Shown here piece after piece: positions 1 through 7,891 of a stretch of 18,848 nt of DNA. Position 1 is the first letter of the stretch. The number at the start of each line of letters is the position of its first letter. The translations under genes and the position numbers were made by a program. Under the pieces are notes generated by a model, which saw only the letters and a program-made list of their open reading frames with translations, did not search any database and was not told the origin of the DNA. The DNA comes from GCA-002701455 sp964342575 (GTDB lineage: Bacteria > Pseudomonadota > Alphaproteobacteria > Thalassobaculales > Thalassobaculaceae), in NCBI GenBank assembly GCA_964342575.1, contig CAYFGZ010000064.1, positions 1 to 18,848 of the forward strand, given 5' to 3'.

Positions 1-70
1 TTCAACACTAGTTGAGGTTTCCGGTTTGGTGGACCCACGCATGAAAGTAGAGATTGAAGCAGTGGCTTAT
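1..70 (+). repeat. Tandem gene duplication: first copy of repeat matching 414-483
   Basis: Bases 1-70 align without gaps to bases 414-483 with three differences (positions 34, 55 and 70), all at third codon positions. The similarity breaks down immediately after, at the last two or three codons. This is the visible part of a tandem duplication of a RidA-like gene. Synonymous-only changes suggest a recent duplication, or gene conversion together with purifying selection. Confidence 0.9.
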
Positions 71-79
71 TTGGGCTGA
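1..79 (+). CDS. RidA-family protein, 3' end only (upstream tandem copy)
   Basis: This is the last 25 codons of a RidA/YjgF/UK114-family gene whose 5' part lies outside the window. The frame starts with the Ser codon at position 2 and ends in TGA at 77-79. The translated end reads STLVEVSGLVDPRMKVEIEA and then VAYLG. It matches the end of the next gene except for the final residues (YLG here, YIGD there). The family forms trimers, and typical members hydrolyse reactive enamine/imine intermediates. The next copy starts 32 bases downstream with its own strong ribosome binding site, so the two are probably co-transcribed. The identification rests on the identity with the complete copy and is firm; the specific function is unknown. 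Confidence 0.85.
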   Translation, partial: STLVEVSGLVDPRMKVEIEAVAYLG

Positions 80-111
80 TTGAAACGAAAAAATAGAGTT
101 GGGAGGAGAGA

Positions 112-495
112 ATGTCACTAGAGCGTCACATGGTTCCTGGAATGCGAGAGCCTGTTAGTCACTTTTGTCACGTAGTTCGTTCGGGAGATTATATATGGCT
201 ATCTGGGATGACTGGTGTTGCAGATGATAAAACAATACCGGACAGTACTGTAGAACAGTTTAAATTGGCGATCACCGCTTTAGATACTGCCTTGAAAGCT
301 GCGGGTGGTCGATCTGATCAGATAGTAAAGGTCCAAGTATTCATGACCGATATCACTGAAAGAGCCTCAATTAATCCAATTAGGGTTGAATATTTTGGGG
401 ATCACAAGCCCGCTTCAACACTAGTTGAGGTTTCCGGTTTGGTGGATCCACGCATGAAAGTAGAGATCGAAGCAGTGGCTTACATTGGAGATTGA
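112..495 (+). CDS. RidA-family (YjgF/YER057c/UK114) protein
   Basis: This is a 127-residue protein of the single-domain Rid family, which forms trimers with ligand pockets between subunits. The sequence shows the usual order: an N-terminal strand region with GDYIWLSG at about 25-32, a central helix (VEQFKLAITALDTALKAAG, 47-65), VKVQVFMTDI at 72-81 and the C-terminal block VEVSGLVDPRMKVEIEAVA. In E. coli RidA the C-terminal block contains PARSCVEV, whose Arg105 is needed for imine deaminase activity. Here the matching stretch is PASTLVEV, so the Arg is absent and classic 2-aminoacrylate deaminase activity is unlikely; this resembles the Rid4-7 type subgroups. The start is fixed by GGGAGGAGAG just upstream of ATG 112. 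It follows a tandem copy and converges with a LysR gene. Confidence 0.93.
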   Translation: MSLERHMVPGMREPVSHFCHVVRSGDYIWLSGMTGVADDKTIPDSTVEQFKLAITALDTALKAAGGRSDQIVKVQVFMTDITERASINPIRVEYFGDHKPASTLVEVSGLVDPRMKVEIEAVAYIGD

Positions 496-509
496 GAATT
501 ATTCAATTA

Positions 510-1415
510 TTATTTAGTGATCCAATATGGTTGGGGGCCATATTTTTTCAAAAGAAAATCGACGAAAACTCTCACTTTAGGAGAAAGGTGTCTGCTTGAT
601 GGGTAGACTGCAAAAATAGGGATATCCTCTCGAACAAAGTCTTCAAGTACGGGGATGAGTTGCTTGTTCTTTATGTACTCACCGACCATAAATGCTTGCA
701 GCATACTCAGGCCTCCTCCTGCCAAAACTGTTGATAGGATAGAGTCGCCACTGTCAATGTATATTAGGCCCTTTGCTTTGAAAGTCCTCTCTTGGTCATT
801 GATGAGAAAGTGCCAGTCATTTATCGGATTTCCAGGGGGCCAGGTAACTAACTTGTGGCCAGATAATTCTTCAGGATGTTGTGGAATTCCATGCATTTCA
901 AGATAGGTAGGTGTGGCAACTATTGATCGATGATTAGCTGCTAGCCGGCGCGCAATTAGGCTGGAATCTTTTAGATGTGCAATCCGAATCGCCAAATCTA
1001 GTCCCTCATCGACGAGATCAACCACTCTATCGCTTACCTGAACCTGGATTTCTATATTTGGATAGATTCTAATAAACTCGGGTAAATGTGGAGTTAAGTG
1101 GCGATGGGCAAAAGTGAATGGGGCAGTAATTTTTAGTAAACCTTGCGGAGCTGTGTGAGCATGCGATACAGCTATTTCCGCTTCGTCTATATCGGCAATA
1201 ATCTGTTTTGAACGCTCGTAGTAAGCTCTGCCCTCTTCGGTAACACTTACACGCCGCGTTGTTCTATTGATCAAACGTGCACCTAAGCGGTCTTCAAGCG
1301 CCGACAGTTGTTTGCTGACTACCGAGGGAGAGACGTTAATCATGCGTGCGGCTCCTGCCAGGCTATTACTTTCAACGACAGAGCAAAATACTTTCATGGC
1401 AGAGAGAGTATCCAT
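510..1415 (-). CDS. LysR-family transcriptional regulator
   Basis: This 301-residue protein has the standard length for LysR regulators. The N-terminal winged helix-turn-helix spans about residues 1-60 (LAGAARMINVSPSVVSKQL at 19-37, followed by EDRLGARLINRTTRRVSVTEEG). The remainder, from about residue 90, is a type 2 periplasmic-binding-like effector domain. The pattern of residues (LLKITAPFTFAHRHLTPHLP, then RVVDLVDEGLDLAIRIAHL) resembles the large CrgA/AaeR-like branch of the family. ATG 1415 is the start and the HTH begins at once. The gene converges with the RidA pair and faces a 323-base region shared with the CinA-like gene, which is the likely site of autoregulation. The effector is not predictable from sequence. 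Confidence 0.95.
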   Translation of the reverse strand: MDTLSAMKVFCSVVESNSLAGAARMINVSPSVVSKQLSALEDRLGARLINRTTRRVSVTEEGRAYYERSKQIIADIDEAEIAVSHAHTAPQGLLKITAPFTFAHRHLTPHLPEFIRIYPNIEIQVQVSDRVVDLVDEGLDLAIRIAHLKDSSLIARRLAANHRSIVATPTYLEMHGIPQHPEELSGHKLVTWPPGNPINDWHFLINDQERTFKAKGLIYIDSGDSILSTVLAGGGLSMLQAFMVGEYIKNKQLIPVLEDFVREDIPIFAVYPSSRHLSPKVRVFVDFLLKKYGPQPYWITK

Positions 1416-1738
1416 TCCAATTTTCCACTATATAATGCAATAAAAATTATATTAATGAAAATTTGGAAATAATAAAGAGATTTGACAATTAAAAAATGAA
1501 TGTTTTGTTGATATTTTCTAGTCTAATAGTGAACATTCCATAGTATTTTCCTGATATAGGATAACCGCCAGAGCACCTTTTGTTAAAAGAAGATTTAAGC
1601 GTTAGGCATAGCATTTGGTTCCAGGCGATGATCTGCGTTAGTCTATAGTTGGTCCTAATTTACTAGAGTAAGTTTTTTGACTGGCGGAGAGAATTAGGGA
1701 TGGGCGATGATTTATAAAAAAAATGAGGAGCTAACTAG
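1416..1738. promoter_or_regulatory. 323-base gene-free region between divergent LysR and CinA-like genes
   Basis: No convincing gene is visible here. The part next to the LysR gene (about 1430-1545) is very AT-rich. On the minus strand it offers TATA-like hexamers around 1425-1432, which could be a LysR promoter -10 element without a good -35. A TTGACA hexamer at about 1482 and TTGACT at about 1677 on the plus strand lack well-spaced -10 elements. The CinA-like gene has a GAGGAG ribosome binding site just upstream of 1739. The region probably holds both promoters and the LysR operator, but I cannot place them exactly. Confidence 0.4.
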
Positions 1739-2224
1739 ATGGTAAAACTCACCTCTTTGGCTAATAGGGTTGGAGCATTACTAAAAGAACGTCAGGAGAC
1801 TATTGCAGTTTCCGAGTCCTCGTCAGGGGGATTAGTTTCAGCCGCGTTGTTATCAATACCCGGGGCATCTGCATATTTCATTGGCGGAGGAATAGTATAT
1901 ACCAGTCGCGCGCGGAAGGTGTTACTCGATATAGATTTTAAAGATCACCCGGGGGTTCGTTCATCTAGTGAGCCTTACGCGCTGCTAGCTGCAAACGCCG
2001 TTCGTGCACGACTTCGAACTGATTGGGGTTTGGCAGAAACTGGTGCTGCTGGCCCGACAGGAAACCGTTATGGCGATAGTTCGGGGCACACATGTATCGC
2101 CATAGCTGGTATATCAGAACGTGTTTATACCCTGGAAACGGGTTCTGAGGGCAGGGAAGAAAATATGTGGAAGTTCGCCGAAACATCTCTTCAAATCCTT
2201 CAGGAGACAATTTTGGCCGCATAG
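1739..2224 (+). CDS. CinA C-terminal-domain protein (PncC-type nicotinamide-nucleotide amidase family)
   Basis: This 161-residue protein corresponds to the stand-alone CinA C-terminal domain. Characterised members (PncC) deamidate nicotinamide mononucleotide to nicotinate mononucleotide in NAD salvage. The family motif ESCTGG appears here as ESSSGG (26-31), keeping the nucleophile-position Ser27. It is followed by a PGASAYFIGGGIVYTS segment (41-56) and by TGAAGPTG (101-108), equivalent to the family's SGIAGP block. Departures from the usual pattern are the Cys-to-Ser change in the first motif and GDSSGHT in place of the usual KPVGTV stretch after the GP loop. Activity on NMN is therefore likely but not assured. 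Start ATG 1739 has GAGGAG nine bases upstream. The gene stops 13 bases before the end of the convergent GMC gene and its neighbours do not suggest an operon. Confidence 0.88.
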   Translation: MVKLTSLANRVGALLKERQETIAVSESSSGGLVSAALLSIPGASAYFIGGGIVYTSRARKVLLDIDFKDHPGVRSSSEPYALLAANAVRARLRTDWGLAETGAAGPTGNRYGDSSGHTCIAIAGISERVYTLETGSEGREENMWKFAETSLQILQETILAA

Positions 2225-2237
2225 TAATTTTCTCGGT

Positions 2238-3839
2238 TTAGACGCTGTCCTGCTTGATCATCTCCGACGCTTTTTCCCCGATCATTATACAGGCTGCATT
2301 GGTATTTCCTGATACCATTGTCGGCATTATAGAACCGTCTGCAATACGAAGACTTGAAAGGCCGTGAACTCTTAGCCGCTCATCTACAACGGCGTCAGGA
2401 CCTTGGCCCATGCGACAAGTACCGATGGGATGGTAGGCGGTTTCGGCGGTTTCTCGGATAAAGTTTAGAATCTGGTCATCCGTTTGAACTTCAATACCTG
2501 GTGAGAATTCATCTCCCCGGACCTGCATCATAGCGTTGGTATTCATTATATCTCTAATCCGCTTGAAACCAGCTATCATAGCGTCTCTGTCTATCTGGTC
2601 TGATAGAAAATTGAAGTTGATAGCCGGCTGTGTATCGGGATCAGGGGACTGTATGTGGATCGAACCTAAACTTTCTGGGCGGAGTTGGTATATTGAGACG
2701 GTCATACCAGGAAACTTATGTAGTTGCCGCTTCTTAGGATTTTTTATTGCATATGGAACCATATGCATTTGAATATCGGGCGTTTCCATATTATCTCTCG
2801 TCCGCAAAAAGGCCAGCATTGGCGCAGAAGGTAAGGTCATAAAGCCACGTTTTTGAAACACGTAACGCATCACCTGCCACACGGGCCCTAATCCCTGCAT
2901 GCGTTGATTGTATGAAAGTTCGCCTCGTTTCATATAAAATTGAATGCGGGCATTTATATGATCACGAAGATGTTCTCCGACCCCCTTTAACTCGTGTTTC
3001 ACTTCGATTCCATGCTTCTTTAGAAGTTCCGGCTGCCCAATCCCCGAAAGTTCCAGGAGTTGCGGAGAAGCCACGCCGCCCGTGCAAACGATCACTTCTT
3101 TTAGAGCGTTCGCCTCTATAATTTTTCCATTCTTTTTGTAGAGAACACCGGTACATTTGGTTCCTTCAATCAGTAGTTTTTGCGTGTGTGCATCCGTTTC
3201 TATCCTCAGATTGGCTCTATTCTTAACCGGATTGAGGTAACAGCGAGCTGTACTCATCCGTACACCATTACTTATAGTGGTTTGTGTTCTTACGATGCCC
3301 TCTTGTGACTTCCCGTTATAGTCTGGATTATGTGGTATTCCTAACTCAGCGGTCGCTGCCCTTATAGCATCATACAAAGGCCCCTCATCGGTAGCTTCAC
3401 TAACCCGTAAAGGTCCCCCTTGAGCTCGAAGTTCGTCAGCTCCATGCTCATAATGCTCCATTTTCTGGAATAATGGGAGAACATCATCGAAACTCCATCC
3501 TCTATTTCCTAGTTGGCCCCAGGTGTCATAATCAAGCGGTTGACCTCTTACAAACACTAATCCATTAATGGAGCTAGACCCTCCCAGGAGACGTCCTCGT
3601 GGAACTGGTATCTTCCTGTTGGCCGTACCTTCTTCGGGCTGTGAGCTGTATCGCCAGTTCGCCGTGGGATGATCAATTAGAAGCCCAAAACTTATGGGAA
3701 TTCTTGAATATGGGTGACTTGCTGCACCAGCCTCTATCAGTAGCGCACGCCACTGGCTATTTTCTGTTAGCCGATTGGCGATAACGGCTCCGGCCGACCC
3801 AGCCCCGACAATAATAAAATCATAAGTTTCGGTGTTCAC
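2238..3839 (-). CDS. GMC-family FAD-dependent oxidoreductase (choline/alcohol dehydrogenase-like)
   Basis: This 533-residue flavoprotein belongs to the glucose-methanol-choline family, which oxidises primary or secondary alcohols with FAD. The N-terminal Rossmann motif is at 8-17 (FIIVGAGSAG), with an acidic ribose-binding residue in LLIEAG near 37. The first GMC signature is GRLLGGSSSINGLVFVRG, and the second lies in the GGVASPQLLELSGIG region. The catalytic pair at the C-terminus is His470 in AYHPIGTCRMG and Asn514 in SGNTNAA. The length is typical of choline dehydrogenase-like members, but the substrate cannot be told and there is no betaine aldehyde dehydrogenase or BetI nearby. The start is GTG at 3839, supported by GGGAG seven bases upstream (3847-3851 on the minus strand). 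It lies divergent from sthA across 246 bases. Confidence 0.95.
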   Translation of the reverse strand: MNTETYDFIIVGAGSAGAVIANRLTENSQWRALLIEAGAASHPYSRIPISFGLLIDHPTANWRYSSQPEEGTANRKIPVPRGRLLGGSSSINGLVFVRGQPLDYDTWGQLGNRGWSFDDVLPLFQKMEHYEHGADELRAQGGPLRVSEATDEGPLYDAIRAATAELGIPHNPDYNGKSQEGIVRTQTTISNGVRMSTARCYLNPVKNRANLRIETDAHTQKLLIEGTKCTGVLYKKNGKIIEANALKEVIVCTGGVASPQLLELSGIGQPELLKKHGIEVKHELKGVGEHLRDHINARIQFYMKRGELSYNQRMQGLGPVWQVMRYVFQKRGFMTLPSAPMLAFLRTRDNMETPDIQMHMVPYAIKNPKKRQLHKFPGMTVSIYQLRPESLGSIHIQSPDPDTQPAINFNFLSDQIDRDAMIAGFKRIRDIMNTNAMMQVRGDEFSPGIEVQTDDQILNFIRETAETAYHPIGTCRMGQGPDAVVDERLRVHGLSSLRIADGSIMPTMVSGNTNAACIMIGEKASEMIKQDSV

Positions 3840-4085
3840 GATGCGACTCCCAAATTAGCGTGAACAAATTAAATGCTATTAAGGCAATCCAAATAGCAAG
3901 CAGGACCATGTGCTATACTGTAATTTATCGGCTATGTGCCCTTTTTTTCCCTTTTTCACGATAAGTTTACATCCATTTTTTTTTGGTACAGTTCAGGGGA
4001 TTTGGGGGGAGAATTTAGACAAGAATAAAAATTTAAACCGTCTGACCTCTGGTTATGTTACTATCGGAAAATCAGTGCAACTTGA

Positions 4086-5504
4086 ATGGCGGCTTCAATG
4101 GATGAAATTAATCACTACGATTTGATCGTAATTGGTAGTGGCCCCGGCGGTCGACGGGCGGCCATACAGGCGGCAAAATTTAGTAAAAAAGTGCTCGTAG
4201 TGGAGAAACACGATAGAGTCGGTGGTGTTTCGGTGCACACAGGAACCATTCCTAGTAAAACACTCAGAGAAACCGCCCTAAATTTGTCAGGATGGCGAGA
4301 GCGCGAGTTTTATGGGCAATCCTACAGGGTTAAGCAGAATATAACAGCCGTTGATTTAAAGAACCGACTTCACATGACATTGGACCACGAAGTTGAAGTG
4401 CTCAAACATCAGTTCGCTAGAAATACAGTCGAGACGTTAACAGGTGAGGCGTCGTTTTTGGACGCAAAGAAAATTAAGGTTGTTCTGGATGATAGCGAGG
4501 TCCTCTATTTTACTAGCGATAAATATATTATTGCTGCAGGGACGAAACCCTATAGACCGGATCATATTCCATTCGACGGAACGCGTGTTTTTGATAGCGA
4601 TGAAATTTTGGCTATGAAAAGGATGCCACGTAGCCTCGCTGTAATAGGTGGGGGCGTAATAGGCGTCGAGTACGCTACAATATTCAGTGCACTCGATATT
4701 CCTATTACTTTAATTGAGGCGAGAGAAACAATACTAGACTTTGTCGATAAAGAAATAGTAGCAGAGCTTATGCACGAATTGCGAGAAAGAGGCGTGGCGA
4801 TGCGTCTCGGATGCAAAATAAAAGATGTGCAACGCATAAAAAATGGGCGGTGTACTATAACGATGGACAATGGCAGGGAAGTTCGTACTGACATGATTTT
4901 ATTTGCGGCTGGTAGATATGGTGCCACCGAAGAATTGAATCTTAGCGCGATGGGGCTTCAACCGGATGAACGGGGGCGTCTTAAAGTGGATAAAAGGACT
5001 TTTCAGACGGAAGTACCAAATATTTATGCCGTGGGAGATATTATCGGTTTTCCGAGCTTAGCTTCTACATCTATGGAGCAGGGTAGGATAGCCGCATGTA
5101 ATGCGTTTGGACAATCTGCATACGACCCACCCGAATTTTTCCCTTATGGAATCTATGCTGTTCCTGAGATTTCTACTATTGGCATGACTGAGGAGGAGGC
5201 AAAAGAGAATGCTATTCCTTTCGAGGTGGGGATAGCACGGTTTAGGGAAACGTCGAGGGGACACATCATGGGGTTAGACTCTGGCATGATGAAAATGATT
5301 GTTTCGATTGAGACCAGAAAACTCTTGGGAGTGCATATTATTGGAGAAGGAGCCACTGAGCTTATCCATATTGGACAAGCTGTTCTAAATTTGGGTGGGC
5401 CCCTAGAATATTTTGTGGAAAACACTTTTAATTATCCTACGCTAGCTGAGGCTTACAAAATCGCCGCCCTTGACGTTTGGAATAGAATGCCCCGATCGAA
5501 CTAA
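4086..5504 (+). CDS. sthA: Soluble (Si-specific) pyridine nucleotide transhydrogenase
   Basis: This 472-residue flavoprotein of the dihydrolipoamide dehydrogenase fold interconverts NADPH + NAD+ and NADP+ + NADH in the cytoplasm. The FAD motif GSGPGG is near 17-22 and a second Rossmann motif (VIGGGVIGVEYA) lies near 186-197. AVGDIIGFPSLAS marks the second FAD contact and the C-terminal dimerisation domain ends in FNYPTLAEAYKIAALD. The redox disulfide of lipoamide dehydrogenases is absent: the active-site loop reads GGVSVHTGTIPSK, with both Cys positions replaced, and the lipoamide dehydrogenase His of HPT is Tyr. This is diagnostic of SthA. ATG 4086 is reported, but ATG 4098 (468 residues) gives an N-terminus matching E. 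coli SthA in length; neither has a good ribosome binding site. The SDR gene follows 96 bases later. Confidence 0.93.
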   Translation: MAASMDEINHYDLIVIGSGPGGRRAAIQAAKFSKKVLVVEKHDRVGGVSVHTGTIPSKTLRETALNLSGWREREFYGQSYRVKQNITAVDLKNRLHMTLDHEVEVLKHQFARNTVETLTGEASFLDAKKIKVVLDDSEVLYFTSDKYIIAAGTKPYRPDHIPFDGTRVFDSDEILAMKRMPRSLAVIGGGVIGVEYATIFSALDIPITLIEARETILDFVDKEIVAELMHELRERGVAMRLGCKIKDVQRIKNGRCTITMDNGREVRTDMILFAAGRYGATEELNLSAMGLQPDERGRLKVDKRTFQTEVPNIYAVGDIIGFPSLASTSMEQGRIAACNAFGQSAYDPPEFFPYGIYAVPEISTIGMTEEEAKENAIPFEVGIARFRETSRGHIMGLDSGMMKMIVSIETRKLLGVHIIGEGATELIHIGQAVLNLGGPLEYFVENTFNYPTLAEAYKIAALDVWNRMPRSN

Positions 5505-5521
5505 ATACGTTTTGGTATTTA
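5502..5521 (+). terminator. AT-rich hairpin after sthA
   Basis: TAAATAC (5502-5508) and GTATTTA (5515-5521) form a perfect 7-bp stem around a 6-base loop, starting at the sthA stop codon. It has no long U tract and is mostly A-T pairs, so it is at best a weak terminator or an mRNA end protector. The 80 bases that follow would then hold the SDR gene's own promoter. Confidence 0.3.
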
Positions 5522-5600
5522 TATTTGAAAAACAGTAATCTGGCCAGACTGTCGAGAGTATACAGCTCGGAAGTATCCATAACAGTATTTTGGAGGTCTT

Positions 5601-6350
5601 ATGGATTTAAAATTAGTTGATAGGAAGGTAATTGTTACAGGCGCAAGCAGGGGAATTGGATTAGCTATAGCTAAAGAATTTGCCAAAGAGGGGGCTTCAG
5701 TGTCTATTTGTGCTCGGGGTGTAGAAAATCTCGAAAAGGCGCGAAAAACTATAGCAGAAGATGGTGGTAAGGTACACGCGGAGATCTGTGATGTATCGAA
5801 CCAAACAAGTCTCAAGAGTTATATTGATAATGCCGTAGAGGAATTAGGTGGGCTGAATGTACTAGTAAATAATCCGTCTGGATTTGGAAAAACCGACGAT
5901 GAAGAAGGTTGGACGCTAGGGCTAGAAGTTGATTTGATGGCTTTAGTTAGAGGCTCTTGGTTTGCTGTCCCGTACATTGCAGAAACTGGAGGTGGTGCAC
6001 TTATCCATATTTCTTCTATTTCTGGATTGACGTCGTCCTTGCGAACTCCGCCGTACGGGGCGGTTAAAGCGGCCGTAATACAGTATACTAAAACTCAGGC
6101 ATTACAGTTAGCGTCGAAAAATATAAGGACCAACTGTATAGCGCCTGGTTCTATTGAATTTCCTGGTGGAACATGGGATGACGCAAGGCAAAATAACCCA
6201 AAACTATATTCTGGTATAAAAAAGTCTATTCCCTTTGGTCGCTTGGGTGACCCGGAAGAAGTCGCTAGACTAGCGGTTTTTCTCGGATCGGATGCAGCAT
6301 CTTGGATTACTGGTGAAACCATTGCGGTTGATGGTGGACAGATGCTGTGA
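5601..6350 (+). CDS. SDR-family NAD(P)-dependent oxidoreductase
   Basis: This 249-residue protein is a classical short-chain dehydrogenase/reductase. The cofactor motif TGASRGIG is at 13-20, the Asp of the CDV loop is at about 64, and the catalytic Ser (138/139), Tyr152 and Lys156 (YGAVK) are present. The C-terminal GRLGDPEEVARLAVFL and DGGQ blocks are standard. Arg at 39 (ICARG) after the second strand hints at NADP preference. Two departures are visible: the usual NNAG is NNPSG (90-94), and the catalytic-tetrad Asn is replaced by Asp111 (LEVDLM). The substrate is unknown. The start has GGAGG eight bases upstream of ATG 5601. It follows sthA by 96 bases and converges with the aminotransferase gene. 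Confidence 0.92.
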   Translation: MDLKLVDRKVIVTGASRGIGLAIAKEFAKEGASVSICARGVENLEKARKTIAEDGGKVHAEICDVSNQTSLKSYIDNAVEELGGLNVLVNNPSGFGKTDDEEGWTLGLEVDLMALVRGSWFAVPYIAETGGGALIHISSISGLTSSLRTPPYGAVKAAVIQYTKTQALQLASKNIRTNCIAPGSIEFPGGTWDDARQNNPKLYSGIKKSIPFGRLGDPEEVARLAVFLGSDAASWITGETIAVDGGQML

Positions 6351-6382
6351 TTTTTAAATGGTTTTAATAGGTGGGTGCTGCA

Positions 6383-7675
6383 TTACTGAATGTCCTTTAA
6401 AGCGCTGGCGGCAGAGCGGATGGCTTGAATAGTCTGCTCGACATCGTCTTCATCATGGGCCAATGAAACATAAAATTTGCTGTCACCTTTAAAAATATTT
6501 CTAGCTCGCAGCAAGGCGTTAAAAGCTGCTGCTTTTTTTGAATCGGATTTTAGTACTCCTCGATAATCTTTGATTCCTGCTTCGGTAAAAAACACATCGA
6601 ATAAGGGAGGTTCTCCTATAACAACTGCATCGTGCTGATTATCATGCATCGCGCCTTTTAGTGCCGACATTATAAGTTCTCCCGTTTTGAAAACTTTTTC
6701 ATAAGCTGATTTAGAATTCAAAATATCTAGGGTGGCAAGTCCGGCTGCTGCTGCTACGGGGTTTCCGCTTAACGTGCCGATTTGGGGTAAAAAGTGATCT
6801 TCGCCAACAGCTTCTTTATCAAAATATTTCATAAGATCCTTCCGACCGCCTATCGCTGCTAATGGAAAACCCCCTCCAATTATTTTTCCAAGTGAACAAA
6901 GGTCTGGCGTTACTCCATAAAACTCTTGTGCGCCTCCGTATGAGAAACGGAAGCCTGTTACAATTTCATCAAAAATCAGAGGTATATCGTATTGCGAAGT
7001 GATTTCCCGCAATAGTTCCAAAAATCCATCCATCGGCGGTATTAGACGTTGAAACGGTTCAACAATAACACCTCCGAGTTGATCATGATATTCATCTATT
7101 AGGCTCTTTACCGTTTCCTTGTCATTAAAAGGGGCTATTATCACTTCTTCAGTAACCTTTCTTGGGATCCCGGCGGAATCGGGCACAGCTTGTGGATAGT
7201 TACTGAGATTCTTAGGCGCTAAACTCATCAAAGAGTAATCGCTCATTCCATGATATCCGCCTTCAAATTTTAATATCTTATCACGCTCTCGATACGCCCG
7301 TGCTATGCGCATGGCGTAAAGTGTAGCTTCTGAACCTGAGCTAACGAACCGGACTTGTTCAGCACACATTACCGCCGAGCAAATTTCTTCAGCTAGACGA
7401 ATGCCATATTCATTGTTAGCAAAAAACGTGGTGCCATGGGGGACTTGATCACATATGGCTTGGGTAACTTGTGGATGTGCATGCCCCACAAACATGGGTC
7501 CAGAACCTAGCAAAAAGTCGACATATTCGTTTCCGCTTACGTCCCAGACCCGACCTCCTTTGCCTTTTGCAATTACGGTGTTACCGGCCATATTTCCAAA
7601 ATTTCCTGCTGGCAACACGACCTTCGCTCGTGAGATGAGATCGTCTTCTAATGCTTTTTTTTCCGAATTTACCAT
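6383..7675 (-). CDS. Class III PLP-dependent aminotransferase (glutamate-1-semialdehyde aminomutase-like)
   Basis: This 430-residue protein has fold-type I, class III aminotransferase features. SSGSEATLYAMRIAR (112-126) contacts the PLP phosphate, FEGGYHGMSD (137-146) stacks on the ring, FDEIVTGFR has Asp236 for the pyridine nitrogen, and Lys264 in SLGKIIGGGFP forms the Schiff base. GTLSGNP (300-306) provides the Thr of the neighbouring subunit. The early GNEYVDFLLGSGPMFVGHAHP block is typical of HemL-like enzymes. A true HemL role in haem synthesis is unlikely, since the gene sits among catabolic genes; family members in such settings act on omega-amino or beta-amino acids. ATG 7675 is preceded by AAAGGG. 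It is transcribed away from the enoyl-CoA hydratase gene, sharing a 216-base control region. Confidence 0.93.
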   Translation of the reverse strand: MVNSEKKALEDDLISRAKVVLPAGNFGNMAGNTVIAKGKGGRVWDVSGNEYVDFLLGSGPMFVGHAHPQVTQAICDQVPHGTTFFANNEYGIRLAEEICSAVMCAEQVRFVSSGSEATLYAMRIARAYRERDKILKFEGGYHGMSDYSLMSLAPKNLSNYPQAVPDSAGIPRKVTEEVIIAPFNDKETVKSLIDEYHDQLGGVIVEPFQRLIPPMDGFLELLREITSQYDIPLIFDEIVTGFRFSYGGAQEFYGVTPDLCSLGKIIGGGFPLAAIGGRKDLMKYFDKEAVGEDHFLPQIGTLSGNPVAAAAGLATLDILNSKSAYEKVFKTGELIMSALKGAMHDNQHDAVVIGEPPLFDVFFTEAGIKDYRGVLKSDSKKAAAFNALLRARNIFKGDSKFYVSLAHDEDDVEQTIQAIRSAASALKDIQ

Positions 7676-7780
7676 ATTGACAACCCTTTCAAAATTTTAT
7701 CATCAAGCTCGATATCAAAGAACGCTAGATTTACATAGTTTAGTTTCAAGTAATCTAGGTCTGCTAAATCCATCATCGGT

Positions 7781-7808
7781 TATCCGTTATTGGATATTAA
7801 TTGCAATT
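7781..7808. promoter_or_regulatory. Inverted repeats in the aminotransferase/hydratase divergent control region
   Basis: TATCC (7781-7785) and GGATA (7792-7796) form an inverted repeat with a 6-base spacer. It is followed at once by the perfect 10-base palindrome AATTGCAATT (7799-7808). The pair sits roughly midway in the 216 bases between the two divergent starts. This is where an operator controlling both directions would be expected, but no regulator gene lies next to it, and short A-T palindromes can arise by chance. Confidence 0.3.
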
Positions 7809-7891
7809 TGTCTCCGCCAGCTGGTTCTCTCCTTATCGGCACGTTATTGCATTCTACAGAAAAAATTAACTAACAAGAAGAGTGTTTAACT

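Noticed and set aside
3966..3992. TTTACA ... TACAGT as a sthA promoter
   Set aside because: The spacing is 15 bases and both hexamers are imperfect; the poly-T between them makes chance matches likely.
3910..4125. A 71-codon open frame upstream of and overlapping sthA
   Set aside because: It runs through poly-T and AT-rich leader sequence, lacks a ribosome binding site and overlaps the start of sthA in another frame.
6383..7675. Naming the aminotransferase hemL
   Set aside because: The motifs are shared by the whole class III family, and the surroundings are catabolic with no tetrapyrrole gene.
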